From NCBI GenBank assembly GCA_900318015.1, contig ONJB01000003.1, positions 21,359-85,358 of the forward strand: a stretch of DNA of 64,000 nt, written 5' to 3'. Shown here piece by piece: positions 7,215 through 15,211 of this stretch. Each line of letters opens with the position of its first letter. Position 1 is the stretch's first letter. A model generated the notes under the pieces. That model saw only the letters and a list, made by a program, of their open reading frames with translations, did no database searches and had not been told where the DNA came from. Source of the stretch: an uncultured Bacteroidales bacterium. GTDB taxonomy: Bacteria > Bacteroidota > Bacteroidia > Bacteroidales > UBA932. Both the position numbers and the translations under genes were made by a program.

Positions 7215-7940
7215 ATGAAGGCATTGGTAGTCGGAGGCAGTTCGGGAATTGGCCTGAGCATCGTGCTCAACCTGGTCGGCCGCGAGGCGTGCGACCGGGT
7301 GTTCGTGCTGGACAAGGCGGCCTTCCCGGAGGCGTACCGGTCGGATAAGATTGAGCCGGCCGTTTGCGACCTCTCCCTGGGCGACTACTCCTGCCTGGAG
7401 GGAATCGATGACATCGACGCGCTCTACATCACCGCCGGTTTCGGCCACTTGAAGTTCTTCCAGGAGTTGTCGGAGGAGTATATCGACAGCAGTTTTTCCG
7501 TCAATGCCGTGGCGCCGATCCAGATTATCCGGCACTATTACGATCGGATGCTTTCGGAGAAGGATTTCACCTGTGCCGTGATGGTGAGCATCGCCGGCCG
7601 GCTGTCTTCACCGCTGTTCAGCGTGTACAGCGCCACGAAGGCGGCCCTCAGCAAGTTCATCGAGGCTGTCAATGTGGAGTTGGATGTGCAGGGAAGCAAG
7701 AATCGGATCTTGGAAGTATCTCCGGGGTCTTTGAAGGGAACCGGGTTTTCGGGGGGTGCTTCCCGACCCGAAATGACTGCCCCCCTGGCGGATGAAATTA
7801 TCTGTCGGGCAGAGTGTCATGAGGAACTGTTCATCCCTCAATATGATGAAGTATTCAGAGACGTGATAGCCCGGTATTCTGCCAACGCCCATCAGTTTGG
7901 CGTCTCGAGCTATTGGTATAAAAAGAAAGGGAGAGAATGA
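7215..7940 (+). CDS. short-chain dehydrogenase/reductase
   Basis: This 241-residue Rossmann protein has VVGGSSGIGLSIVLNLVG at the N-terminus for NAD(P) binding, ITAGFG in the NAG position, and a catalytic Ser-Tyr-Lys set in VSIAGRLSSPLFSVYSATKAAL. The ATG at 7215 puts MKALVVGGSSGIG at the start; the open frame upstream overlaps the previous gene. It lies between a CDP-polyol-forming enzyme and a polyol-phosphate transferase, so it may supply or modify the polyol phosphate, as reductases do in CDP-ribitol pathways. That role is an inference. It overlaps the next gene (ATGA). Confidence 0.82.
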   Translation: MKALVVGGSSGIGLSIVLNLVGREACDRVFVLDKAAFPEAYRSDKIEPAVCDLSLGDYSCLEGIDDIDALYITAGFGHLKFFQELSEEYIDSSFSVNAVAPIQIIRHYYDRMLSEKDFTCAVMVSIAGRLSSPLFSVYSATKAALSKFIEAVNVELDVQGSKNRILEVSPGSLKGTGFSGGASRPEMTAPLADEIICRAECHEELFIPQYDEVFRDVIARYSANAHQFGVSSYWYKKKGRE

Positions 7941-9148
7941 AAAGGATTATTCAATTGCTTAAATGGCGGGCATATCATTTTTGGCTCGGGCTGAAGATGA
8001 TATCCATCCGTAAAAAGGACAGGATCCGCTTTCTCTTTATCCTTCAGGAACTGTCGCAGTGGAAGACCGAGTCTCTCTATAAGGCGATGCTGGATCACCC
8101 GAGATTCGAACCGATCCTGGGGATTACCCAGAATCCGGAGTATCCCGGTTCAGAAAAAACCGTTGCCAAGTATTGTTTGGAAAAAGGTTATCCAGTGGTT
8201 TCGCTGGATCCCCGGAAGACGATTTCCGAACAACTTGAGGTGGACATGTTAATGCATCAGAAGCCGTATTATATAGAGATTAATCCGGCTCATAGAATCG
8301 AATCCAATCCGGGTATTCCAACCGTTTATGTCCCTTATTATCTGTCTTTGATTACGGAAGAATGGACGGTCAATGCAAGGGCGACCCTTCTGGCCTGGCG
8401 ACTTTTTTTCGATAACGCCGAGGATAGCGATTCGTGGTCGAAGATGAATAAGCTGCATGGATTGAACTATTGCGTGACCGGTCTTCCGATGATGGATGAG
8501 ATGCTGATTCCCCAAGCGGACCTGGTCGACGACTGGCCGGTCAAGGATAACAGAAAGAGAATCATCTACGCCCCGCATCACACGATCGGCGACTATCATT
8601 GGGAAGGGATCGCATACTCCACCTTCCTGGATTATTGTCAATTCATGTTGGAGATGAGGGATAAATACAAGGAGCAGGTTTTCTTTGTTTTCAAACCCCA
8701 TCCGCATCTGTATTCCAACTTGGTAGACTATTGGGGAGAAGAAAAAGCCCGTAGCTATTATGCCGCATGGGCAGATGAAGACAGCAGCCAAGTCAGGGTC
8801 AATGACAAGTATTTGTCCTTGTTCAAGTATTCCGACGCGATGATCCATGATTGCAGCTCTTTTACTATCGAGTATATGTTTACCGGGAATCCCGTCCTTT
8901 ATTTGGAAAGGGACAGCCACCATGCAGACAATATGTCCGCGACGGCCGCCCGGGCATATGGCTTGCACTATAAGGCGTGGTCGGAAAAGGATATCGAGTC
9001 GTTCATCCAGCGGGTTATTGCCGGGGAAGATCCACTTGCAGGTGAAAGGCGGCAATTTGTAAATACGAATTTAAGGCCTCCTCATGGCAAGTCCGCTTGT
9101 GAGAATATCATCAATGCGATTTTGGGGAAGGAAGAATACCACCGTTAG
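7937..9148 (+). CDS. CDP-glycerol glycerophosphotransferase-like protein (TagB/TagF family)
   Basis: The C-terminal half of this 403-residue protein has the family motifs: IIYAPHHTIGDYHWEGIAYSTF, the FVFKPHPHL histidine motif, and DAMIHDCSSFTIEYMFTGNPVLYLE (the SSxxxEYMFTxNP signature). Such GT-B-like enzymes transfer glycerol phosphate or another polyol phosphate from a CDP donor. The N-terminus (RIRFLFILQELSQWKTESLYKAM) fits short Gram-negative members. With the TagD-like gene at 5762 it makes a donor-plus-transferase pair. There is no sign of the extra membrane-targeting N-terminal region of long TagF polymerases, so single additions may be more likely than a long chain. Confidence 0.82.
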   Translation: MKRIIQLLKWRAYHFWLGLKMISIRKKDRIRFLFILQELSQWKTESLYKAMLDHPRFEPILGITQNPEYPGSEKTVAKYCLEKGYPVVSLDPRKTISEQLEVDMLMHQKPYYIEINPAHRIESNPGIPTVYVPYYLSLITEEWTVNARATLLAWRLFFDNAEDSDSWSKMNKLHGLNYCVTGLPMMDEMLIPQADLVDDWPVKDNRKRIIYAPHHTIGDYHWEGIAYSTFLDYCQFMLEMRDKYKEQVFFVFKPHPHLYSNLVDYWGEEKARSYYAAWADEDSSQVRVNDKYLSLFKYSDAMIHDCSSFTIEYMFTGNPVLYLERDSHHADNMSATAARAYGLHYKAWSEKDIESFIQRVIAGEDPLAGERRQFVNTNLRPPHGKSACENIINAILGKEEYHR

Positions 9149-9150
9149 CA

Positions 9151-10107
9151 ATGCCTTTGGTATCCATCGTCATACCTGTTTATAATGTGGCTCCTTATCT
9201 GCAAACTTGCATTGAAAGTATCAGGAGTCAGGATTTCACTGATTTTGAACTTCTGCTGGTTGATGATGGCAGTACGGACGGGAGTGGCGGTATCTGTGAC
9301 CGGATAGCCGGGGAGGACTCCAGGATCCGTGTGTTCCATAAAGAAAACGGCGGCGTAAGTTCAGCCAGGAACCTGGGGATGCTGCATGCAAATGGAGAAT
9401 GGATAAGTTTCGCCGATGCCGACGATCATCTCCTGGAACGTGGTTTGCAACTTCTGGTTGACGGCATCTCTGATGATGTCGATATGGTTTGGGGCGGCTA
9501 TGTAGTATTTGATGAGCAGGGGGAGAAGACATATGCCATTTCCGCAAGGGAATCCGAGTTCCTGACAAATAAGGAGGGGCTTGAGATGCTGTATAATCCA
9601 CGGTACTATCGGTATCTCGGGTTTGTTTGGGGGCGGCTATTCCGGCGGGAAGTTCTGTGTTCTTCGCAGATTCGCTTTGATGAGGATATCAAATACAACG
9701 AAGATCGTCTCTTCTGTACTCGGTTTATGTGTGCGTCCAATGCCGGAATCCGTTATTTCACCACGCCGGTTTATGAATACTTGGAGCGGTCGGACAGTGC
9801 GATGGGATTAATAGAGAGAACTTTTCGGCCTGAATTCATTACGGATATGACGGCTTTCATCCGGATGAAGGATGTGATAGGCGCTGATTATCAAGAAGAT
9901 GATAGGATTCGTGAGATGACAGAAACCAGCTGTTATGAGAGTTGGAGGAGGATGGCCAGAATGAGAGGGTACTCGGATTCCACGTTTAGGACAAAGGCTG
10001 GTATCGTATTTCAATTAATCATGGGATTGGGCCTCAGGAGATTCCTCAATCTGGATTGGCCCCGAAACAGGAATCGTATCAAGATGTTTCTCAAAAAGCA
10101 TTTATGA
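9151..10107 (+). CDS. GT2 family glycosyltransferase
   Basis: This 318-residue GT2 protein is clearly related to the one at 6214: VSIVIPVYNVAPYLQTCIESIRSQDF, LLLVDDGSTDGS, NGGVSSARNLGML and the metal motif FADADDHLLE. It carries a late RYNEDRLF-type motif (IKYNEDRLFCTRFM), often seen in capsule GT2 enzymes. It starts two bases after the glycerophosphotransferase stop, and its own stop overlaps the next ATG. The nearby paralogue suggests that they add successive or alternative sugars around the polyol-phosphate group. Specificity is unknown. Confidence 0.88.
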   Translation: MPLVSIVIPVYNVAPYLQTCIESIRSQDFTDFELLLVDDGSTDGSGGICDRIAGEDSRIRVFHKENGGVSSARNLGMLHANGEWISFADADDHLLERGLQLLVDGISDDVDMVWGGYVVFDEQGEKTYAISARESEFLTNKEGLEMLYNPRYYRYLGFVWGRLFRREVLCSSQIRFDEDIKYNEDRLFCTRFMCASNAGIRYFTTPVYEYLERSDSAMGLIERTFRPEFITDMTAFIRMKDVIGADYQEDDRIREMTETSCYESWRRMARMRGYSDSTFRTKAGIVFQLIMGLGLRRFLNLDWPRNRNRIKMFLKKHL

Positions 10108-11093
10108 TGACCAGCAAACTGTTATCCATCATTATTCCGGTCTATAAGGTAGAGGCTTACATCAACAAGTGCCTCGATTCATTGCTGGTTTCTCCCGAAT
10201 GGATGGAGAAACTGGAAGTGGTCATCGTCAACGATGGTACGCCGGACAATTCGGCCGAGATGAGCCGGGAGTATGTGAAACGGTATCCGGGGACCTTCCG
10301 GCAGATCGACAAGGAGAACGGCGGCCATGGTTCCGCCTGGAATGTGGGATTGAAGGAAGCGACGGGGAAGTACCTCCGTTTCCTGGACTCGGATGACTGG
10401 TTCACGAACCTGGACCGTTTGATGAGTGATTTGCAGGAAAGTGATGCGGATGTCGTTTTCAACCCTTTTATCAAGGAATTCGCGTATGACAACAGGACCG
10501 AGACCGTGGAAGTCCCTCCTGTCCAAGGAACGGAACGTATAGACCCGGGCAATTGGGGAACCGCCCGAAGAGGGCTGAACAGCGTCAATTTCTGGAGCAC
10601 CACCTATAAAACAGAGATATTGAAGCCGCTTCAGCCGTTGTTTGCAGAGAAGACCATGTTCGATGATTACATCATCACTTGGGCTCCACTCGTTCACGGA
10701 CGGACCTATATGTCCCTGGATTATCCGGTTTATCATTATTTAATCGGCCGTCCCGGGCAGACCATGTCGTTGACCCAGCAGCGCAAAGGCGCCCTTTCGT
10801 ATGTGAAATGCTTCGACCAATATGAATCGGTGCGGTCGCGGATCGATGAGCAGGCCGTTCCCGCCGAATTGCTGGGTTGTATCGACGATGCCATTGCCGG
10901 GTATGCAAGTTATATCTTCGCGAGCATGATATACCTCCCGTTGAAGGACGCCCTGGAGAAGATTAAATATCTTTGGAAGAATTACCTTGCGGATGAGCCG
11001 GACAAGTCCAAGCTCCTGAAACGGTATGCGGCCCTGCCGGGAGTGGTTTTCTATTATGTCGAGCATTTACGCAGGAAGATTAGACATATCTGA
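10104..11093 (+). CDS. GT2 family glycosyltransferase, first of a tandem pair
   Basis: This 329-residue protein begins MMTSKLLSIIIPVYKVEAYINKC. It contains IVNDGTPDNSAEMSREYVKR, then ENGGHGSAWNVGLKEATGKYLRFLDSDDWF with the DSDD metal site. The NDGTPDNS/GGHGS subfamily differs from ordinary GT2 enzymes at 6214 and 9151. The next gene is a close paralogue, so the pair arose by tandem duplication. ATG 10104 gives the ATGA overlap common in this locus; 10107 is also possible. A hydrophobic C-terminal stretch (YASYIFASMIYLPL) may contact the membrane. Confidence 0.87.
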   Translation: MMTSKLLSIIIPVYKVEAYINKCLDSLLVSPEWMEKLEVVIVNDGTPDNSAEMSREYVKRYPGTFRQIDKENGGHGSAWNVGLKEATGKYLRFLDSDDWFTNLDRLMSDLQESDADVVFNPFIKEFAYDNRTETVEVPPVQGTERIDPGNWGTARRGLNSVNFWSTTYKTEILKPLQPLFAEKTMFDDYIITWAPLVHGRTYMSLDYPVYHYLIGRPGQTMSLTQQRKGALSYVKCFDQYESVRSRIDEQAVPAELLGCIDDAIAGYASYIFASMIYLPLKDALEKIKYLWKNYLADEPDKSKLLKRYAALPGVVFYYVEHLRRKIRHI

Positions 11094-11094
11094 T

Positions 11095-12105
11095 ATGCAA
11101 AAATTACTGACCGTCGTCATCCCTGTTTACAAGGTCGAGGCATATATCAACAAGTGCCTTGATTCCTTGATCATCGACCCGGAGCTGATGGAAAAGATGG
11201 ATGTCCTGATCGTCAACGACGGGACACCGGACAATTCCGCCGAGATGAGCCGGGAATATGTGAAACGATTCCCGGGTGTTTTCCGGCAGATCGACAAGGA
11301 GAACGGGGGCCATGGGAGCGTGTGGAACCTGGGTGTCAAGGAAGCCTATGGCAAATATGTCAAATTCCTCGATTCCGACGATTGGCTGGAGAACTTGGAT
11401 ACCATGGTCCGGAAACTGGAACAGACGGATGCGGACCTGATCATCACATCCTGCATCGCCCATTGCCCGGGTGACGTCCTCTGGAAGTTGGAAATCAAGG
11501 ATATGGAATTCGACCGGGTCTATGATGCCGACAAGTTCGACTGGCTGGGCAACCGGAGTCACTGGAATTATATCTTCCACCACTGCGCCATCTATAAGAC
11601 GGAGATGTTCCGCCAATATCTCCCTCTTTTCCTGGAAAAACAGCCCTACGATGACGTAATCCTGTGCGCGGCTCCCATCATCGGGGCTAGGACCCTTGTC
11701 GCTTGGGACCTTGAGGTTTACCATTACCTGATGGACCGGGAAGGCCAGAGCATTTCGGCTGAAGTCCAGAGGCGGAATGTCGGAGCCGGCGTCAAAGTCC
11801 ACAAGAGCACCATCGATTTCATCGAGTCGCACCCGGTTACGGATCCGGCGTCGACCAAGAAAGCCTATTTCGATGTCAAGCTGCCAAAACTCTATAACTG
11901 GGGGTATCGCACTTTCGGGGATTCCCGTCCTTATGGAGAGGCGAAACGGAAAGTGAAGGAGTGGGATGAATGGACTCGCAAACGGAATCCCGGCGTGAAC
12001 ACGTTGTGGATGAAGCTGTACCGCGCGTTGCCCTATCCTTTGTATCGGTTTGCCTATAAGAGCTTCTTGAAGTTGAGGAAACTCTACTTCAGAATCAAGA
12101 AATGA
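11095..12105 (+). CDS. GT2 family glycosyltransferase, second of a tandem pair
   Basis: This 336-residue protein is nearly the same as its upstream neighbour over the first 110 residues: VVIPVYKVEAYINKCLDSL, VNDGTPDNSAEMSREYVKR, QIDKENGGHGS.WN.G.KEA.GKY, FLDSDDW. The C-terminal half has diverged, as expected if the acceptor specificity changed after duplication. ATG 11095 is the first Met in register with the family start; the open frame upstream overlaps the previous gene. It ends in a basic tail (FLKLRKLYFRIKK). Confidence 0.88.
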   Translation: MQKLLTVVIPVYKVEAYINKCLDSLIIDPELMEKMDVLIVNDGTPDNSAEMSREYVKRFPGVFRQIDKENGGHGSVWNLGVKEAYGKYVKFLDSDDWLENLDTMVRKLEQTDADLIITSCIAHCPGDVLWKLEIKDMEFDRVYDADKFDWLGNRSHWNYIFHHCAIYKTEMFRQYLPLFLEKQPYDDVILCAAPIIGARTLVAWDLEVYHYLMDREGQSISAEVQRRNVGAGVKVHKSTIDFIESHPVTDPASTKKAYFDVKLPKLYNWGYRTFGDSRPYGEAKRKVKEWDEWTRKRNPGVNTLWMKLYRALPYPLYRFAYKSFLKLRKLYFRIKK

Positions 12106-12106
12106 T

Positions 12107-13246
12107 ATGTCGCGTATGTATGATTATCTGATTGTCGGTTCCGGCCTGTTCGGAGCGACGTTCGCACATCTCGCCCACAAGGCCGGCAAACGTTGCCTGG
12201 TCATCGAGAAACGCCCGCAGCTGGGCGGAAATGTCTATTGCGAGGACGTGGAGGGCATCCACGTGCACAAGTACGGGGCGCATATCTTCCATACGAACAA
12301 CAAGGAGATCTGGGATTTCGTCAATTCCATCGTCCCGTTCAACCGGTATACGAACTGCCCGGTCGCGAACTACAAGGGGAAGCTCTTCAACCTTCCGTTC
12401 AACATGAACACCTTCTACCAGATGTGGGGCGTAACCACGCCGGAGGAGGCGACGGCCCGGATCGACGGACAGAAAGCGGAGGCGCTCGCCTCCATGCAGG
12501 CGGCCGGGGTGAAGGAGCCCCGGAACCTGGAAGAGCAGGCCCTGCTGCTGGTGGGGCGGGATATCTATGAGAAGCTGATCAAGGGGTACACCGAGAAGCA
12601 GTGGGGGAGACCCTGCACGGAGCTTCCGGCCTTCATCATCAAGCGCCTGCCGGTCCGGCTGGTCTTCGACAACAACTATTTCAACGACGCCTACCAGGGC
12701 ATTCCCATCGGCGGATATAACAAATTGATCGACGGTCTTTTGGAAGGCGTCGAGTGCCGGGTGGATACCGATTTCTTCGCGGACCGCGCCCACTGGATGT
12801 CCGTCGCGGACAAGGTGGTCTTCACCGGCCCCATCGACGCGTTCTACGACTACCGGTTCGGCCAGCTGGAGTGGAGGACCGTCCGCTTCGAGCAGGAAGT
12901 GCTGGACAAGGCCAATTACCAGGGGAACGCCGTGGTGAATTACACCGACCGGGAGACCCCTTATACCCGCATCATCGAGCACAAGCATTTCGAGACGTTC
13001 GGCGCGGCGGTGTATGACAATCCGCACACGGTGATTTTCCGGGAATACAGCACGGAATGGAAGCCCGGGATGGAGCCGTTCTACACGGTCAATGACGAAA
13101 AGAACAATCAGTTGTATCTGAAATACAAGGCCTTGGCCGATCAGGAGTACAGAGTGATCTTCGGCGGCCGCCTGGCGGAGTATAAGTATTACGACATGGC
13201 GCCGGTCGTGGAAAGGGCGGTCAATGCTTTCAGGACGCAGAAATGA
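12107..13246 (+). CDS. glf: UDP-galactopyranose mutase
   Basis: This 379-residue FAD enzyme has the dinucleotide motif DYLIVGSGLFGATFAHLA near the N-terminus, IEKRPQLGGNVY, and the diagnostic HKYGAHIFHTNN. The region YTEKQWGRPCTELPAFIIKRLPVR and the late segments REYSTEW and IFGGRLAEYKYYDM are also typical. Glf converts UDP-galactopyranose to UDP-galactofuranose in the cytoplasm, so the polysaccharide probably contains galactofuranose. Length matches the family (about 370-390). The GH43 enzyme encoded 0.9 kb downstream belongs to a family that includes furanosidases. Confidence 0.95.
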   Translation: MSRMYDYLIVGSGLFGATFAHLAHKAGKRCLVIEKRPQLGGNVYCEDVEGIHVHKYGAHIFHTNNKEIWDFVNSIVPFNRYTNCPVANYKGKLFNLPFNMNTFYQMWGVTTPEEATARIDGQKAEALASMQAAGVKEPRNLEEQALLLVGRDIYEKLIKGYTEKQWGRPCTELPAFIIKRLPVRLVFDNNYFNDAYQGIPIGGYNKLIDGLLEGVECRVDTDFFADRAHWMSVADKVVFTGPIDAFYDYRFGQLEWRTVRFEQEVLDKANYQGNAVVNYTDRETPYTRIIEHKHFETFGAAVYDNPHTVIFREYSTEWKPGMEPFYTVNDEKNNQLYLKYKALADQEYRVIFGGRLAEYKYYDMAPVVERAVNAFRTQK

Positions 13247-14091
13247 TCATCGTCCACATTTCCCAGCAACTAGGCAATCAGATGTTCCAATATGCATTGG
13301 GACGGCAGTTGGAAATGCTCGGGAAGGAAGTTAAGTACTGTTTGAAATATTACGACAAGCATCCCGAGCACGACCTTGCCTTGTCCGGTTTTTTCCACCT
13401 GGATCTTCCCAAAGCGACGGAGGAAGAGATTCAAGCAGTGTGGGATGTCCGCAGCCGGATTGTCAACCGGGTTATAAAAAAGATTTCCGGCGTGGACAGG
13501 ATGCTTATCCAGGAACTGTCCATGGAGTGTATCGTCAGGCCGTTCAACCGCCGGGCCCTGACCATGAAACAGGGAATCCTGAACGGGTACTGGCAGTCGG
13601 AGAAGTATTTTTCGCAAATTGCGGACGTCATTTACAAGGATTTCAAGTTTCCGGAACCGTCACTCCGGAACAGGGAGTTGGGGAAAGAAATGTCGGATAA
13701 TCTGTCTGTGAGTATCCATGTCCGCAGAGGGGACTACAATGGATTGTACCCCTTGTTGACCGAGGAGTATTATGAGCCGGCGATGACTTACTTTCGCGAA
13801 AAATACGGCGATGTCCGTTTTTATGCTTTTTCGAATGACATCGCCTGGTGCCGGGAGCATCTGCAAGCGGAAAGGCTCACATACGTGGATTGGAACACCG
13901 GGACTGACAGCCCCTATGATATGTGGCTGATGACACAGTGTAAGCACAACATCATTGCGAACAGCACTTTCAGTTGGTGGGGGGCGTGGTTGAATCGCAA
14001 CGAGGGGAGAGAGGTCATCGCTCCCAAGAAGTGGGACTTCTATCTTGAGGAGCATCCAGATTTGTATTGCCCGGATTGGATTGTATTATAA
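13243..14091 (+). CDS. GT11 alpha-1,2-fucosyltransferase-like glycosyltransferase
   Basis: This 282-residue GT11 protein shows the N-terminal VHISQQLGNQMFQYALGRQL, the GDP-fucose motif VSIHVRRGDYNGLYP, and the C-terminal NIIANSTFSWWGAWLN followed by VIAPKKW. These are the standard motifs of bacterial alpha-1,2-fucosyltransferases, which use GDP-L-fucose. No GDP-fucose synthesis genes (gmd, fcl) are in the window, so the donor must come from elsewhere. It overlaps the glf stop (ATGA). A second, more divergent GT11 gene lies at 27369. Confidence 0.9.
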   Translation: MIIVHISQQLGNQMFQYALGRQLEMLGKEVKYCLKYYDKHPEHDLALSGFFHLDLPKATEEEIQAVWDVRSRIVNRVIKKISGVDRMLIQELSMECIVRPFNRRALTMKQGILNGYWQSEKYFSQIADVIYKDFKFPEPSLRNRELGKEMSDNLSVSIHVRRGDYNGLYPLLTEEYYEPAMTYFREKYGDVRFYAFSNDIAWCREHLQAERLTYVDWNTGTDSPYDMWLMTQCKHNIIANSTFSWWGAWLNRNEGREVIAPKKWDFYLEEHPDLYCPDWIVL

Positions 14092-14101
14092 GCAGGTTTC
14101 C

Positions 14102-15211
14102 ATGCGTCACTATTTCTGGATTGTATTGTGTATCGTCCTCTATTCCTGTACGAAGGAAGTGATCGTTGCGCAGGAGGTCCGTGTCGTCGATACGGTCTAT
14201 GTGGTCGGCTCCAGGATTTATTCCGATACCGTCTATGTGTCGGATACGCTTGTGAAATATGTCAAGAAGTTCGATAATCCCGTGATCCGACAGAGTGTAG
14301 CGGACCCGTCTGTCATCCGGGGAGATAACGGAATCTTCTATCTCTATTCGACGGAATCGTCGACTTTCCCGAATATCCCGATCTACAAGTCCATCGATCT
14401 GGTCAACTGGTATTATGCCGGTACCGCTTTCAACGATACGACCCGTCCGACCTCTTTCGACGGGAATCTGTGGGCACCGGATGTGAATTACATCGGTGGG
14501 AAGTATATTCTGTATTATTCCATGTCCCGATGGGGCGGGGAGTGGGATTGCGGAATCGGAGTGGCCGTTGCGGATCATCCTTGGGGGCCCTATGAAGATT
14601 TTTCCAAGTTGTTCGACAGCCGGCAGATCGGGGTGCAGAACAGTATTGACCCGTTCTTCATCGAAGATAATGGGGAGAAGTATCTTTTCTGGGGCAGTCA
14701 TCATGGGATCTATGGGATTCAGCTGTCTGATAGCGGACTTACCGTGAAAAAAGGCGCCGAAAAGTTCCAGATAGCCGGATCCGGCGGAGAAGGGACGTAT
14801 ATCCATAAACATGATGGGCAGTATTTCCTGTTTCAGTCAGTCGGATCCTGCTGCAACGGTCTGTCCAGCTCCTATAACATCCGGGTCGGGAGGGCTGACA
14901 ATCTCCGGGGGCCCTATTTCGACCGTCAGAACCAACCTATGATGGAGAACACCGGTACGCTGCTATTGAAGGGGAATGCCTTTGTTGCCGGACCGGGACA
15001 TAATGCCGAGATCATCACGGATGACGACGGAACGGACTGGATGATGTGCCATGGTTATCTGCATGACGATTCCGACATCGGGCGGGTTGCATTCCTGACC
15101 AAGGTTACCTGGGAAGGAGGATGGCCTTTCATTGAAGGATATGGCGTTCCGCGATCTTCCGAGATCCCTTTTTTGAATAGTTTTTATTTGATATATGGCA
15201 ACAGCTATTGA
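14102..15211 (+). CDS. GH43-family glycosidase lipoprotein
   Basis: This 369-residue protein has a lipoprotein signal peptide (MRHYFWIVLCIVLYSC, lipid cysteine C16), a Val/Thr/Asp-rich linker to about residue 55, then a five-bladed propeller. Likely catalytic residues by family position are D68 in VADPSVIRG, D183 in NSIDPFF and E230 in GSGGEGTYIHK. FDGNLWAPDV is also characteristic. GH43 enzymes cleave arabinofuranosides, xylosides or galactofuranosides. A periplasmic or surface hydrolase inside a synthesis locus, after glf and before wzt, could trim or release the polymer. The ATG at 14102 is set by the signal peptide. It overlaps wzt by 17 bases. Confidence 0.85.
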   Translation: MRHYFWIVLCIVLYSCTKEVIVAQEVRVVDTVYVVGSRIYSDTVYVSDTLVKYVKKFDNPVIRQSVADPSVIRGDNGIFYLYSTESSTFPNIPIYKSIDLVNWYYAGTAFNDTTRPTSFDGNLWAPDVNYIGGKYILYYSMSRWGGEWDCGIGVAVADHPWGPYEDFSKLFDSRQIGVQNSIDPFFIEDNGEKYLFWGSHHGIYGIQLSDSGLTVKKGAEKFQIAGSGGEGTYIHKHDGQYFLFQSVGSCCNGLSSSYNIRVGRADNLRGPYFDRQNQPMMENTGTLLLKGNAFVAGPGHNAEIITDDDGTDWMMCHGYLHDDSDIGRVAFLTKVTWEGGWPFIEGYGVPRSSEIPFLNSFYLIYGNSY

